Source: Nitrospirillum viridazoti (lineage in GTDB: Bacteria; Pseudomonadota; Alphaproteobacteria; Azospirillales; Azospirillaceae). Taken from it: a stretch of 64,000 bases of DNA. The stretch lies in the NCBI RefSeq assembly GCF_007827975.1, contig NZ_VITT01000005.1; one strand, given 5' to 3'. A program made the translations under genes and the position numbers. Under the pieces are notes generated by a model. The model saw nothing but the letters and a program-made list of their open reading frames with translations, made no database searches and had not been told where the DNA came from. Shown here piece after piece: positions 49,084 through 58,884 of the stretch (positions are counted from its first letter, which is position 1; each line of letters opens with the position of its first letter).

Positions 49084-52023
49084 TCAAGCGATGGTCAGCG
49101 CCTCGTCCAGGAACTTGGCCAGTTCCTGGTTGTGGCGCTTCAGCTGGCCGGCGGCCGGCGAGGCGGCCTCGGCGCGGCCAACGTAGGACGGACGGCCCGC
49201 CTTGTGGTTCAGTTCCTTGAGCACGCCCTCGATGCGGCGGTCGACGAAGCTCCAGGCGCCCATGTTGGCCGGCTCTTCCTGGCACCACACCACGTCGGCG
49301 TTGGGATACTTGGCCAGCTCCACCTTCAGGGCGTCGCCCGGGAAGGGGTACAGCTGCTCCAGGCGCAGGAAGGCCACGTCCTTCACACCCCGGTTCTCAC
49401 GCTCCTGGAACAGGTCATAGTAGACCTTGCCCGAGCAGAGGACGACGCGGCGGATCTTCGCCGGCTCGACCAGGTCCACGCCGGTTTCGTACAGGACGCG
49501 GTGGAACGACTCGTTGCCGGTGAACATGGACAGCTCGCTGACGCACAGCTTGTGGCGCAGCAGCGACTTGGGGCTGAACACCACCAGCGGCTTGCGGAAC
49601 TCACGGTTCACCTGGCGGCGCAGCACGTGGAAGTAGTTGGCCGGGGTGGTGCAGTTCACGATTTGCCAGTTGTCCTCGCCGGACAGCTGCAGGAAGCGCT
49701 CCAGACGGGCGGAGCTGTGCTCCGGACCCTGGCCCTCATAGCCGTGCGGCAGCAGCATGGTCAGGCCGGACATGCGCAGCCACTTGCTCTCGCCCGAGCT
49801 GATGAACTGGTCGATGATGGACTGGGCGCCATTGGCGAAATCGCCGAACTGGGCTTCCCACAGGACCAGGGCGTGCGGCTCGGCCAGGGTGAAACCGTAT
49901 TCGAAGCCCAGCACGGCCGCTTCGGACAGCGGGCTGTCGTGCACCTCGAACCGGGCCTGGCCCTCTTTGTGGTCCGGGGCGCGGATGTGATCCAGGGGCA
50001 CGTACTTGGCCTCGGTGGTCTGGTCGACCAGCACGCAATGGCGGTGCGAGAAGGTGCCGCGGCCCACGTCCTGGCCGGACAGGCGCACGGGCACGCCTTC
50101 CACCAGCAGGGTGCCGAAGGCCAGCGCCTCGGCCGTGGCCCAGTCCAGGTCCTTGCCGGTGGCGAACATCTCCTGCTTGGCCTTGAGCTGACGCACCACC
50201 TTGGCGTTCACGTCCACGCCTTCCGGCACGGCGGAGATGGCCTTGCCCACTTCCTGCAGCAGATCCATGGGGGCGGCGGTCTTGCCCTTGCGGTTGTCGT
50301 TCTTGGCAGCGCTCAGACCCTGCCACTTGCCTTCCAGCCAGTCGGCCTTGTTCGGCTTGTAGGTGGTCGAGGCCTCGAACTCCACTTCCATGGCCTTGTG
50401 GAAGTCCTTGACGAAGGCGTCGGCTTCCTCGGCGGTGATCACGCCCTCGGCGATCAGCTGCTTGGCGTACAGCTCGCGGGTGGTGGGGTGGTTGCGGATC
50501 GCCTTGTACATCAGCGGCTGGGTGAACGCCGGCTCGTCGCCTTCGTTATGGCCCTGGCGGCGATAGCAGACGATGTCCAGCACCACGTCCTTCAGGAACT
50601 TCTGGCGGAACTCCACGGCGATGCGCGTCACGTGGATCACGGCCTCGGGATCGTCGCCGTTGACGTGGAAGATCGGTGCCTGGATGGCCTTGGCCACTTC
50701 CGTCGGGTACGGGCCGGAACGGGCATACTGCGGCGCGGTGGTGAAGCCGATCTGGTTGTTGGTGATGATGTGGATGATGCCGCCGGTGCGGTAGCCCTTC
50801 AGCTCGGACAGCAGCAGCGTCTCGGGCACCAGGCCCTGGCCGGCGAAGGCGGCGTCGCCGTGCAGCAGCAAGCCGATGACCTCTGCGCGCGCCTCATCCG
50901 TCGGCGGCATGGTGGAGCGCTGCACCTGCTTGGCGCGAACCTTGCCGCACACGACCGGGTTCACCACTTCCAGGTGCGACGGGTTGGCCGTCAGCGACAG
51001 ATGGATGCTGTTGCCGTCGAACTCGCGGTCAGCCGAAGTGCCCAGGTGGTACTTCACGTCGCCCGAGCCCTGCACGTCCTCAGGATTGGCGGCGTTGCCC
51101 TGGAATTCGGAGAAGATGGCCTTGTACGGCTTGTTCATCACGTTGGCCAGCACGTTCAGGCGGCCGCGGTGCGCCATGCCGATGACCAGTTCCTTCAGGC
51201 CCAGCTGACCGCCGCGCTTCAGGATCTGCTCGATGGCCGGGACCCAGACCTCGCCACCCTCCAGGCCGAAGCGCTTGGTGCCGGTGTACTTCAGCTGCAG
51301 GAAGCGCTCGAAGCCCTCGGCGGCCGTCAGGCGCTGCAGGATGGCCTTCTTGCCCTGGACCGTGAAGTCGGTCTGGTTGCGGATGCCCTCGATACGCTCC
51401 TGGATCCAGGCCTTCTGCTCGGGATCCTGGATGTGCATGAACTCCACGCCGATGTGGCCGCAATAGGTGCGCTGCACCGCGTCCACGATCTGGCGCAGGG
51501 TGGCGGTCTCCATCCCCAGCACGTTGTTGATGAAGATGGGGCGGTCCAGGTCGGCGTCGGTGAAGCCGTAGGTCTTGGGGTCCAGCTCCGGATGCTCGCT
51601 GCGCTTCTCCAGGGCCAGGGGGTCCAGCTTGGCCATCAGGTGGCCACGGACGCGGTAGGCGCGGATGAGCATCAGGGCGCGGATGCTGTCCAGCTGCGCT
51701 TGGCGCAGCTGCTCGGGCGTGATGCCGCCTACCACGGCGCCGTTGGCGGCCGGGGCGGCGGCGCCGTTGGCGCCCTTCGCCCCCTTGGCGGGAGCGGCCG
51801 GCTTGGCATCGGGATCGGGCACGCCGATGACGGCGGCCTTGTTGGGCGCCCAGCTCGCCCCCTTGATCTCGCCCAGCACGACGCGGGCATCGTCATCCAG
51901 CCCGGCGAAGAAGCTGCTCCACGAAGGATCGACAGAGGCCGGATCCTGCAGGTAGCGGGCGTAAAGCTCGGCGACGAAGGTCGCGTTGCCGGCGAAAAAC
52001 AGGGAGCTTTGATCGGTTACCAT
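49084..52023 (-). CDS. sucA: 2-Oxoglutarate dehydrogenase E1 component
   Basis: The 979-residue thiamine-diphosphate enzyme decarboxylates 2-oxoglutarate and transfers the succinyl group to the lipoyl arm of SucB. The TPP-binding GDAAFAGQGL segment, the active-site HIITNNQIGFTT, RRQGHNEGDEP, and RGTFSHRH and YEGQGPEHSS motifs are all typical. The N-terminal SSLFFAGNATFVAELYARY is the usual start. Length fits the alphaproteobacterial enzyme of about 970-990 residues. It is preceded by a 467-base region after sucD. Confidence 0.98.
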   Translation of the reverse strand: MVTDQSSLFFAGNATFVAELYARYLQDPASVDPSWSSFFAGLDDDARVVLGEIKGASWAPNKAAVIGVPDPDAKPAAPAKGAKGANGAAAPAANGAVVGGITPEQLRQAQLDSIRALMLIRAYRVRGHLMAKLDPLALEKRSEHPELDPKTYGFTDADLDRPIFINNVLGMETATLRQIVDAVQRTYCGHIGVEFMHIQDPEQKAWIQERIEGIRNQTDFTVQGKKAILQRLTAAEGFERFLQLKYTGTKRFGLEGGEVWVPAIEQILKRGGQLGLKELVIGMAHRGRLNVLANVMNKPYKAIFSEFQGNAANPEDVQGSGDVKYHLGTSADREFDGNSIHLSLTANPSHLEVVNPVVCGKVRAKQVQRSTMPPTDEARAEVIGLLLHGDAAFAGQGLVPETLLLSELKGYRTGGIIHIITNNQIGFTTAPQYARSGPYPTEVAKAIQAPIFHVNGDDPEAVIHVTRIAVEFRQKFLKDVVLDIVCYRRQGHNEGDEPAFTQPLMYKAIRNHPTTRELYAKQLIAEGVITAEEADAFVKDFHKAMEVEFEASTTYKPNKADWLEGKWQGLSAAKNDNRKGKTAAPMDLLQEVGKAISAVPEGVDVNAKVVRQLKAKQEMFATGKDLDWATAEALAFGTLLVEGVPVRLSGQDVGRGTFSHRHCVLVDQTTEAKYVPLDHIRAPDHKEGQARFEVHDSPLSEAAVLGFEYGFTLAEPHALVLWEAQFGDFANGAQSIIDQFISSGESKWLRMSGLTMLLPHGYEGQGPEHSSARLERFLQLSGEDNWQIVNCTTPANYFHVLRRQVNREFRKPLVVFSPKSLLRHKLCVSELSMFTGNESFHRVLYETGVDLVEPAKIRRVVLCSGKVYYDLFQERENRGVKDVAFLRLEQLYPFPGDALKVELAKYPNADVVWCQEEPANMGAWSFVDRRIEGVLKELNHKAGRPSYVGRAEAASPAAGQLKRHNQELAKFLDEALTIA

Positions 52024-52383
52024 GGCGCTCTGCGCTTGATCTGGGAGGGATAGGGCGCCCGCGTCTACGTGGCAGGCGTCCCGATGGGACCGAAATTCGC
52101 GTTCTTTTACGCCATGATACCTGCGCCTTCAATATGCGACGGCGGTGGGGCCGTTGCCACGAAAACGCCTACCACGCATGAGAAACGCCCAGTTTCCGCA
52201 ACAAAATCATCAAGATCGAAAGGAACCCGACCTCTTTGTTGCGCAAGCTGGACGAGGTGATCATCACGGCGTCGGCGCGTGCCCATCAAAATTGTAAATG
52301 TGCACGCTAACAATGAGGTGGCACCAGCATCCCACCGGGTCAAGCGACGCAGGGGAGGCGATGCCTCATGCCAGCCATGGAAA

Positions 52384-52431
52384 AACGGCGGCCCCGGGTA
52401 CCAGACATGTGCTGGGGCGGGTGCCGCCGTT
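52384..52431 (-). terminator. Intrinsic terminator of sucCD
   Basis: On the leftward strand AACGGCGGC (52423-52431 complement) pairs with GCCGCCGTT (52384-52392 complement) and is followed by TTTTTCC (52385-52379). Inside, CCCGG/CCGGG segments extend the arm. Confidence 0.7.
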
Positions 52432-52438
52432 CCTCCTC

Positions 52439-52466
52439 GGGTCGGCCCGGTGATCCGGGCCGACCC
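52439..52466. terminator. Perfect hairpin just after sucD
   Basis: GGGTCGGCCCGG (52439-52450) pairs with CCGGGCCGACCC (52455-52466) around TGAT. It lies 24 bases beyond the sucD stop and precedes the terminator with the T-run, so the two act in series. Confidence 0.65.
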
Positions 52467-52490
52467 GTCATTTCAACCGAAAGGCCGGTA

Positions 52491-53366
52491 TCAGCCCTTC
52501 AGCGCCTTCAGCATGGTGGAACCCAGGCTGGCGGGGCTGTCGGCGACATGGATGCCGGCGGCGCGCAGGGCCTCAACCTTGAAGTCGGCCGTGTCGTTGC
52601 CGCCGGAGATCACGGCGCCCGCGTGGCCCATGCGGCGGCCCGGGGGGGCCGTGCGGCCGGCGATGAAACCGACGACCGGCTTCTTCGTCTTGCTGTCGCG
52701 GATGAACTCGGCACCGTCGACTTCCGCCGAACCGCCGATCTCACCGATCATGATGATGCCCTCGGTCTCCGGGTCGTCGAGGAACAGCTGCAGGCTGTCC
52801 ACGAAGTTGGTGCCGTTGACCGGGTCGCCGCCGATGCCGATGCAGGTGGTCTGGCCCAGGCCGGCCGCGGTGGTCTGCGCCACGGCCTCATAGGTCAGGG
52901 TGCCGGAGCGGCTGACGATGCCGATCTTGCCACGCTTGTGGATGTGGCCCGGCATGATGCCGATCTTGCACTCGTCCGGGGTGATGACGCCGGGGCAGTT
53001 CGGGCCGATCAGGCGGGTCTTGGACCCGGCCAGGGCGCGCTTCACCGTCACCATGTCCAGCACCGGAATGCCTTCGGTGATGCAGACCACCAGCGGGATC
53101 TGGGCGTCGATGGCTTCCAGGATGGCGTCCGCGGCGAAGGGCGGCGGCACGTAGATCACCGAGGCGTTGGCGCCGGTGGTGTGCACGGCCTCGGCCACGG
53201 TGTCGAACACCGGCAGGTCGAGGTGGGTGGTGCCGCCCTTGCCGGGGGTCACGCCGCCGACCATCTTGGTGCCGTAGGCGATGGCCTGTTCGGAGTGGAA
53301 GGTGCCCTGCGCGCCGGTGAAGCCCTGGCAGATCACCTTGGTGTTCTTGTCAACCAACACGGCCAT
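52491..53366 (-). CDS. sucD: Succinyl-CoA synthetase alpha subunit
   Basis: The 291-residue subunit binds CoA and carries the phosphohistidine that moves phosphate from succinyl phosphate to the nucleotide. It starts with a CoA-binding Rossmann part (KVICQGFTGAQGTFHSEQA), and the active histidine is in GHAGAVISGGNDTADFK. The motif RLIGPNCPGVI is typical. It follows sucC with two bases between, so they are coupled. Confidence 0.98.
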   Translation of the reverse strand: MAVLVDKNTKVICQGFTGAQGTFHSEQAIAYGTKMVGGVTPGKGGTTHLDLPVFDTVAEAVHTTGANASVIYVPPPFAADAILEAIDAQIPLVVCITEGIPVLDMVTVKRALAGSKTRLIGPNCPGVITPDECKIGIMPGHIHKRGKIGIVSRSGTLTYEAVAQTTAAGLGQTTCIGIGGDPVNGTNFVDSLQLFLDDPETEGIIMIGEIGGSAEVDGAEFIRDSKTKKPVVGFIAGRTAPPGRRMGHAGAVISGGNDTADFKVEALRAAGIHVADSPASLGSTMLKALKG

Positions 53367-53368
53367 GA

Positions 53369-54565
53369 TTACGCGGCCTCCTTCACGGCCTTGACGATCT
53401 TTTCAGCGGCGTCGGCCAGGTTGTCGGCGGACAGGATCGGCAGACCGGACTCGGCCAGGATCTTCTTGCCCAGCTCGACGTTGGTGCCTTCCAGGCGGAC
53501 GACCAGCGGAACGTGCAGGCTGACCTCACGGGCCGCCGCCACCACGCCCTCGGCGATGACGTCACAGCGCATGATGCCGCCGAAGATGTTGACCAGAATG
53601 CCTTCGACATTCGGATCGGACAGGATGAGCTTGAACGCGGTGGTCACGCGCTCGCGGGTGGCGCCGCCGCCCACATCCAGGAAGTTGGCCGGCTCGCCGC
53701 CGTACAACTTGATGATGTCCATGGTGGCCATGGCCAGGCCGGCACCGTTGACCATGCAGCCGATGTTGCCATCCAGCTTCACATAGTTCAGGCCGTGCTT
53801 CGTGGCCTCGGTCTCCGACGCCTCTTCCTCGCTCTCGTCACGGAGCTCTTCGATGTCCTTGTGACGGTAGAGGGCGTTGTCGTCGAAGTTCATCTTGGCG
53901 TCGAGGGCGATGACCTCACCGGCGCCGGTCACGACCAGCGGGTTGATCTCGACCTGCGAGGCGTCCAGTTCCACGAACGCCTTGTACATGGCGGACAGGA
54001 ACTTCACGGCGGCGCCGACCTGCTTGCCTTCCAGCTTCAGGCCGAAGGCGATCTGGCGGGCGTGGTAGCCCTGCAGGCCGCCGACCGGGTCGATGGCGAC
54101 CTTGACGATCTTCTCGGGGTGGCTGTGGGCCACTTCCTCGATTTCCATGCCGCCCTCGGTCGAGGCGATCACGGTGACGCGGGAGGTGGCGCGGTCCAGC
54201 AGCAGGGACAGGTACAGCTCGCGCTTGATGTCGCAACCTTCCTCGACATAGAGGCGCTTGACCTCCTTGCCTTCCGGACCGGTCTGCTTGGTCACCAGCG
54301 TGTGGCCCAGCATTTCCTTGGCATTGGACACGACGTCGTCGATCGACTTCACGACGCGGACGCCGCCCTTGCCCTCGGGGTTCTCCTTGAACCGCCCGGC
54401 GCCACGGCCGCCGGCGTGGATCTGGGACTTCACGACCCAAACCGGGCCGCCCAGGTCCGTGGCCACGGTCTTGGCCTCTTCGGGGGTATAGGCAACGCCG
54501 CCGCGGGGTACCGCGACACCGTATTTCTTCAGCAGGCCCTTGGCCTGGTATTCATGAATATTCAT
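53369..54565 (-). CDS. sucC: Succinyl-CoA synthetase beta subunit
   Basis: The 398-residue subunit has an N-terminal ATP-grasp fold and binds nucleotide for succinyl-CoA synthetase. The start MNIHEYQAKGLLKKYGV is the universal SucC beginning, and VVKSQIHAGGRGAGRF, EINPLVVTG, ALDAKMNFDDNA, NVEGILVNIFGGIMRCD and VVRLEGTN are conserved signatures. It is first in the sucCD pair and 225 bases separate it from mdh. Confidence 0.98.
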   Translation of the reverse strand: MNIHEYQAKGLLKKYGVAVPRGGVAYTPEEAKTVATDLGGPVWVVKSQIHAGGRGAGRFKENPEGKGGVRVVKSIDDVVSNAKEMLGHTLVTKQTGPEGKEVKRLYVEEGCDIKRELYLSLLLDRATSRVTVIASTEGGMEIEEVAHSHPEKIVKVAIDPVGGLQGYHARQIAFGLKLEGKQVGAAVKFLSAMYKAFVELDASQVEINPLVVTGAGEVIALDAKMNFDDNALYRHKDIEELRDESEEEASETEATKHGLNYVKLDGNIGCMVNGAGLAMATMDIIKLYGGEPANFLDVGGGATRERVTTAFKLILSDPNVEGILVNIFGGIMRCDVIAEGVVAAAREVSLHVPLVVRLEGTNVELGKKILAESGLPILSADNLADAAEKIVKAVKEAA

Positions 54566-54728
54566 TCGGGGATCGCCCGCTTCCGGTTGGGAAACGGCCT
54601 CGCAAAGTTTGCGGCCGATCGCGGGGCCAACCCCGCGCCGCGGGCACTGTAGAGAGCAATGCCGGGGCGATCAACCGCGTAAGTGACGGAAGGGTGGCTT
54701 TGAACGCTATTCCGGTATCTCTTTGCCA

Positions 54729-54763
54729 AATGGCCCCGCCTGCGCACGGCGGGCGGGGCCATT
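54729..54763. terminator. Hairpin after mdh
   Basis: AATGGCCCCGCC (54729-54740) pairs perfectly with GGCGGGGCCATT (54752-54763). It lies 27 bases beyond the mdh stop on the leftward strand and probably ends that transcript before sucC. Confidence 0.7.
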
Positions 54764-54790
54764 CAGAACGTCATACCGGAACCCGAACGA

Positions 54791-55750
54791 TCAGCCGGCG
54801 ACCTTGGCGGTGACCTCGACCAGCTGCTGCACGGCGGCAACGGACTTGTCGAAGTTGGCCTTTTCCTCGGCGTTCAGCTCGATCTCGATGATCTTCTCGA
54901 CGCCGCCGGCGCCGATGATCACCGGCACGCCGATGTACAGGCCGTCCACGCCGTACTGGCCGGTCAGCTTGGCGGCGCAGGGCAGCACGCGCTTCTTGTC
55001 CTTCAGGAAGCTCTCGGCCATGGCGATGGCGGAGGCGGCCGGGGCGTAGAAGGCGGAGCCGGTCTTCAGCAGGCCGACGATCTCCGCACCACCGTCACGG
55101 GTGCGCTGCACGATCTGGTCCAGCTTCTCCTGCGTGGTCCAGCCCATCTTCACCAGGTCGGGCAGCGGAATGCCGGCGACGGTGGAGTAACGGACGGAGG
55201 GGACCATGGTATCGCCGTGGCCGCCCAGCACGAAGGCAGTGACGTCCTCGACCGAAACCTTGAACTCGTCCGCCAGGAAGTGGCGGAAGCGGGCGCTGTC
55301 CAGCACGCCGGCCATGCCGACCACCTTGGCCGGGTCGAAGCCGGTGACCTGCTGCATCAGGCCGACCATGGCGTCCAGCGGGTTGGTGATGACGATGACG
55401 AAGGCGTCCGGGGCGTGTTCCTTGATGCCCGCGCCAACGCTCTTGATCACCTTGGCGTTGATGCCGACCAGGTCGTCACGGCTCATGCCCGGCTTGCGCG
55501 GCACGCCGGCGGTGACGATCACCACGTCGGCGCCGGCGATGCCGGCATAGTCGGAGGCACCGGTCAGGGCGCTGTCGAACCCTTCCACGGGGGCGGCTTC
55601 GGCGATGTCCAGCGCCTTGCCCTTGGCGACACCCTCGAAATCAGGGATGTCGAACAGGACGATGTCGCCAAGCTCCTTCAGGCCGGCCAACAGGGCCAGG
55701 GTGCCGCCGATCTGGCCGGCGCCGACCAGCGCGATCTTCTTGCGTGCCAT
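54791..55750 (-). CDS. mdh: Malate dehydrogenase (LDH-like type)
   Basis: The 319-residue enzyme oxidises malate to oxaloacetate with NAD. The nucleotide motif GAGQIGGTLALLAGLK, the acidic residue in VLFDIPD, the substrate arginines in GVPRKPGMSRDD, and the catalytic histidine in VLGGHGDTMVPS are clear. It is of the lactate-dehydrogenase-like type found in alphaproteobacteria. The start at 55750 has AGGAA eight bases upstream; a longer frame would run through a short duplication. The leader contains a 14-bp tandem duplication. Confidence 0.97.
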   Translation of the reverse strand: MARKKIALVGAGQIGGTLALLAGLKELGDIVLFDIPDFEGVAKGKALDIAEAAPVEGFDSALTGASDYAGIAGADVVIVTAGVPRKPGMSRDDLVGINAKVIKSVGAGIKEHAPDAFVIVITNPLDAMVGLMQQVTGFDPAKVVGMAGVLDSARFRHFLADEFKVSVEDVTAFVLGGHGDTMVPSVRYSTVAGIPLPDLVKMGWTTQEKLDQIVQRTRDGGAEIVGLLKTGSAFYAPAASAIAMAESFLKDKKRVLPCAAKLTGQYGVDGLYIGVPVIIGAGGVEKIIEIELNAEEKANFDKSVAAVQQLVEVTAKVAG

Positions 55751-56126
55751 GGTTGGGTTCCTCGAACTTTGGGTTGCGAACTTTGGGTTGAATAATAAGG
55801 CGTTAGTGAAAACAACGGACCCAAGCCACCCAAAGGCTCTGCGGCATCGGGCGGAGGTCCCGGAAATTCGCCATGCGGGGTCCCAGGCGCCAGGGCGCCC
55901 GGCCTTCGGGGCCCGAGGAACGAGGGAGCCCGCGGCGGGCTGATTAGCCTGAATCCGCCCGCCGGGCAAGGCGCCCCGTACACGATCAGGCGCGCGCGTC
56001 GCCCATGGCAGGCTCCCTGCAAAAGATATGGTTCAGAACCAACGGGCGGGCGCACGATCGCCAACCCCAGGTGCAGCTTGCTGCGGCGCACCGCCGGGCG
56101 GCGTCGCGCCCGGCCGCCCGCCGCAA
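55751..56126. other. Region between mdh and the DUF2336 gene
   Basis: This 376-base region holds the mdh leader with the tandem duplication at 55763-55790 and an upstream part rich in CCG and GCG that shows no credible gene. The far end borders the DUF2336 stop at 56127. No promoter was recognised with confidence. Confidence 0.5.
55763..55790. repeat. 14-bp tandem duplication in the mdh leader
   Basis: CGAACTTTGGGTTG occurs at 55763-55776 and 55777-55790, and a partial third match (GGTTGGGTTC) precedes it. In the mRNA it lies 12 bases upstream of the mdh start, beside the ribosome binding site. Confidence 0.85.
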
Positions 56127-57380
56127 TCACTTCGGCGCGATATCGAACAGCTCCAGATGCCAGTGCATCTCGACGTCGGTCATGGGGTAGTCCGTCCCCA
56201 GCCGCGCGTTCAGCAGCCTGCGCGGGGCGATTCCAGCACCCCGGGCCTGCAGGGTGCGGGCGCCGCGCATGGAAAAGCCCGCCCGCCAGGCCAGCGCCGT
56301 TACCGCCTTGGGGCTTTGCGTCGCCAGGATGCGGCGCACCGCGTCCACCGGCACCCGGGCCAGCAAGGCCACCGCCGCCTGGGCGAAGTCCCGGTCGCCC
56401 CAGCTGAGGGCGTCGCACACCACATCCTCGTTCAGGCCGCCGGATGCCGCCAAGCGCGCCGCCTTGTCCGCCGCGCCCTCCGGCTTGCCGTAGCCGGCCG
56501 CCCAGTCCAGCCGGCGGGAAGCGGCGGCCACCACCGCCTCCACCCCCGCCTTGTCCAGCCCCTGCCCCGCCAGGCCGTCACGCAGCGCATCCTCCACCGC
56601 GCTGGCCAGGCGCTGCGACACCTCCGCCGGGCCGGCGGGCGGGGGTGGCGGCGCATTTGGATCAGGTACCTCTTCGGGGGGCACACCCCCAATGGGCATG
56701 TGGCCCCGCTCCGCCAGCAGGCGGCGGGCCTTGGGCGACAGGTCGGCGCCGGGGTTGCCGGCCAGGGTGGCCCAGGACCCGTGGTCGCCCATCGCCACCA
56801 CGGCGTCGCCCACCGGCCGGGACACGGTGCGCCGGCCGGCCACCGCCTCCACCACCCAGGGCTCGGGCCGGCGGGACAGGATGTCCAGCAGTTCCTCATC
56901 CGACAGGGCCATGCACCAGCGCAGCACCGGGCCCGCCACGTCGCTGGCCACGTCGCGGGCCAGGGTCACCGCCAGCTTGGGCGGGGCGCATTCCACATCG
57001 GCCAGGGCGCTGGACAGCGCCGTGCGCACGCGGATGACCTGGTCGGCGGCCAGCAGTTCCAGGGCCGCGAAGGCCACATCGCGCATGGCCCCCACCTCGG
57101 GACGGGACAGGTCGGGCAGAAGACGGGCCAGCTTGTCCGCCAGCAGGGTCCGCACCCGCTCGCTGGGGTCGCGCGCCAGGCGGCCGAAGGCGCGCACCGG
57201 CGTCATGGCGTTGGTCACGACGGCGCCGCGCACCCGCTCATCATCGTCGTCGGCCAGGTAATAGAGCAGTTCGGGCCGGGTGTCGGGGCTGTTCGCCAAC
57301 TCGATCCGCGCCGCCACGTCGCCCCTGGCAGCCACCGTCTTGGCGGTCTCATAGTCGATGGACGGCTGGGACGGCGACAC
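56127..57380 (-). CDS. DUF2336-family protein
   Basis: The 417-residue protein is a predicted helical-repeat protein of the DUF2336 family. HEAT-like units include DDERVRGAVVTNAMTPVRAFG and the arginine- and leucine-rich RTLLADKLARLLPDLSRPE. The C-terminal end has KAVTALAWRAGFSMRGARTLQ and PMTDVEMHWHLELFD, which is family-typical. Function is unknown, although DUF2336 proteins are linked to stress and motility regulation in some alphaproteobacteria. The start is GTG at 57380 with GGAGG seven bases upstream. It is 82 bases downstream of zapE on the same strand. Confidence 0.85.
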   Translation of the reverse strand: MSPSQPSIDYETAKTVAARGDVAARIELANSPDTRPELLYYLADDDDERVRGAVVTNAMTPVRAFGRLARDPSERVRTLLADKLARLLPDLSRPEVGAMRDVAFAALELLAADQVIRVRTALSSALADVECAPPKLAVTLARDVASDVAGPVLRWCMALSDEELLDILSRRPEPWVVEAVAGRRTVSRPVGDAVVAMGDHGSWATLAGNPGADLSPKARRLLAERGHMPIGGVPPEEVPDPNAPPPPPAGPAEVSQRLASAVEDALRDGLAGQGLDKAGVEAVVAAASRRLDWAAGYGKPEGAADKAARLAASGGLNEDVVCDALSWGDRDFAQAAVALLARVPVDAVRRILATQSPKAVTALAWRAGFSMRGARTLQARGAGIAPRRLLNARLGTDYPMTDVEMHWHLELFDIAPK

Positions 57381-57462
57381 AAGCTGCCTCCGGCTGGATC
57401 ACGGGCTAACATTCCCACCTTACCATGTCGGCGGGCGAACCGTCAGTTCCAGAGGCCAAACC

Positions 57463-58587
57463 TTAAGTAAGATGCCCCGCCGCCAGGTAATCCTCCGACT
57501 GCATTTCCATGAGGCGGCTGACGGTGCGCTGGAATTCGAAGGCGTGCTGGCCCTCGGGATAGAGCGTGGCGGGCGCAGCCTCGGCCGCCATGATCAGGTG
57601 CACCTTGTGCTCATAGAGGGCGTCGATGAAGGTCATCAGGCGCTTGGCCTCGTTGCGCAAGGACGGGTCCAGCATGGGCACGCCGTCCAGCAGCACCGTG
57701 TGATAGTGCGTGGCGATGGCCAGGTAATCGCCGGGGCCCAGGGGCTGGCGGCACAGCTCGTCAAAGGTGAACCAGGCGACACCCTTGGCCTGGCGCGGCA
57801 CCGGCAGCGTGCGCCCCTGCACCATCAGGTGGGTGGCGGTGGGCTGGGCGTCGGTCAACTCGCCGAAGGTCTTCTCCAGCGCGGCGGTGGCGGCAGGGCC
57901 CAGCGGATCGAAATAGACCTGGCGGCCGCGGATGCGGGCCAGGCGGTAGTCGCGGGCCCCTTCCAGGTGCAGGACGTCCAGCTTTTCCTTCAGCAGGGCG
58001 ATGAAGGGCAGGAACAGGTCGCGCTGCAGGCCGTCCTTGTACAGGTCGTCGGGCGCCCAGTTGCTGGTCGCCACCACCACCACGCCCAGCTCGAACAGGT
58101 GGGTGAACAACCGGCCCAGGATCATGGCGTCGGCGATGTCGGTGACATGGAATTCGTCGAAGCACAGCAGCCAAGCTTGGTCGGCGATGGTGCGCGCCAG
58201 TTCCGGCAGCGACTCGTCCGCCCCGTTCCGGCGCAGGTCAGGGCGCTGCCGCAGGCTGTGCAGGGACTGGTGCACCTCCTGCATGAAGGCGTGGAAGTGG
58301 ACGCGGCGGCGGCGCAGCACCGGCGCCGTCTCAAAGAACAGATCCATCAGCATGGACTTGCCCCGGCCCACGTCGCCGTAGATGTACAGGCCCTGCGGCG
58401 CCGGATCCGGCCGCCGCGCCAGGCCGAAACGGGCGCGCCAGCCAGACTGGCCCTGCGCCGGGCGGTAATCCCGCAACGCCTGGTACAGGCTCTGCAGCTT
58501 CTCCGCCGCCAATTCCTGGGCAGGGTCGTCCTTCAGCGTGCCGGTGCCGCGCCGGGCGCGGTAGACGGACAATGGGCCTTCAGTCAT
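57463..58587 (-). CDS. zapE: Cell division protein ZapE (AFG1-like ATPase)
   Basis: The 374-residue AFG1-type ATPase is linked to the Z-ring and to removal of damaged membrane proteins. Walker A is in YGDVGRGKSMLMDLFF, Walker B in LLCFDEFHVTD, and the ATSNWAPDDLYKDGLQR region with its arginine is diagnostic. The start at 58587 (MTEGPLSVYRARR) is preferred over 58596 because it is the conserved family beginning. Its neighbour mdh lies two genes downstream, a usual arrangement in this class. Confidence 0.95.
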   Translation of the reverse strand: MTEGPLSVYRARRGTGTLKDDPAQELAAEKLQSLYQALRDYRPAQGQSGWRARFGLARRPDPAPQGLYIYGDVGRGKSMLMDLFFETAPVLRRRRVHFHAFMQEVHQSLHSLRQRPDLRRNGADESLPELARTIADQAWLLCFDEFHVTDIADAMILGRLFTHLFELGVVVVATSNWAPDDLYKDGLQRDLFLPFIALLKEKLDVLHLEGARDYRLARIRGRQVYFDPLGPAATAALEKTFGELTDAQPTATHLMVQGRTLPVPRQAKGVAWFTFDELCRQPLGPGDYLAIATHYHTVLLDGVPMLDPSLRNEAKRLMTFIDALYEHKVHLIMAAEAAPATLYPEGQHAFEFQRTVSRLMEMQSEDYLAAGHLT

Positions 58588-58884
58588 ACGGACCACCGGA
58601 TTGCTGGGACAAGGGGCGGTTCCTCATATCGAAACGGCCCGTTTCCAGCAACCCGTGGGGCATCAACGCACCCTTGCACCGTGCCGCCCTGGTGGCCGGC
58701 CGCCCTGCCCCTTTGGCCTGGCGGCGCAATATAAGTTCGCAAAGCGACCCATCCCCGTACTTCCCTTGCGTTTCGGTGGGGGCTGTCGCGCGTTGGCGCA
58801 TCATCGCGGGTGGTTGTTGGCCTCGTCCGCCTTGTGGCAGAAAGGGACAGCGTCACCCGTATTGTAGTCATCGGACGAGAGCCC

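Larger units (their letters stand above)
52024..52490. other. Region between sucD and sucA
   Basis: This 467-base stretch holds the sucA promoter region (leftward) and the end of the sucCD transcript. Two terminator-like hairpins lie at 52384-52431 and 52439-52466, and an inverted repeat CGCAACAAA / TTTGTTGCG at 52197-52243 could be an operator or cruciform. Short frames occur in it but none has supporting features. Confidence 0.55.

Noticed and set aside
49132..52053. 973-codon frame on the plus strand under sucA
   Set aside because: It mirrors sucA exactly and has no conserved motifs.
52179..52298. 39-codon plus frame upstream of sucA
   Set aside because: No ribosome site, no conservation evidence and it lies in a promoter region.
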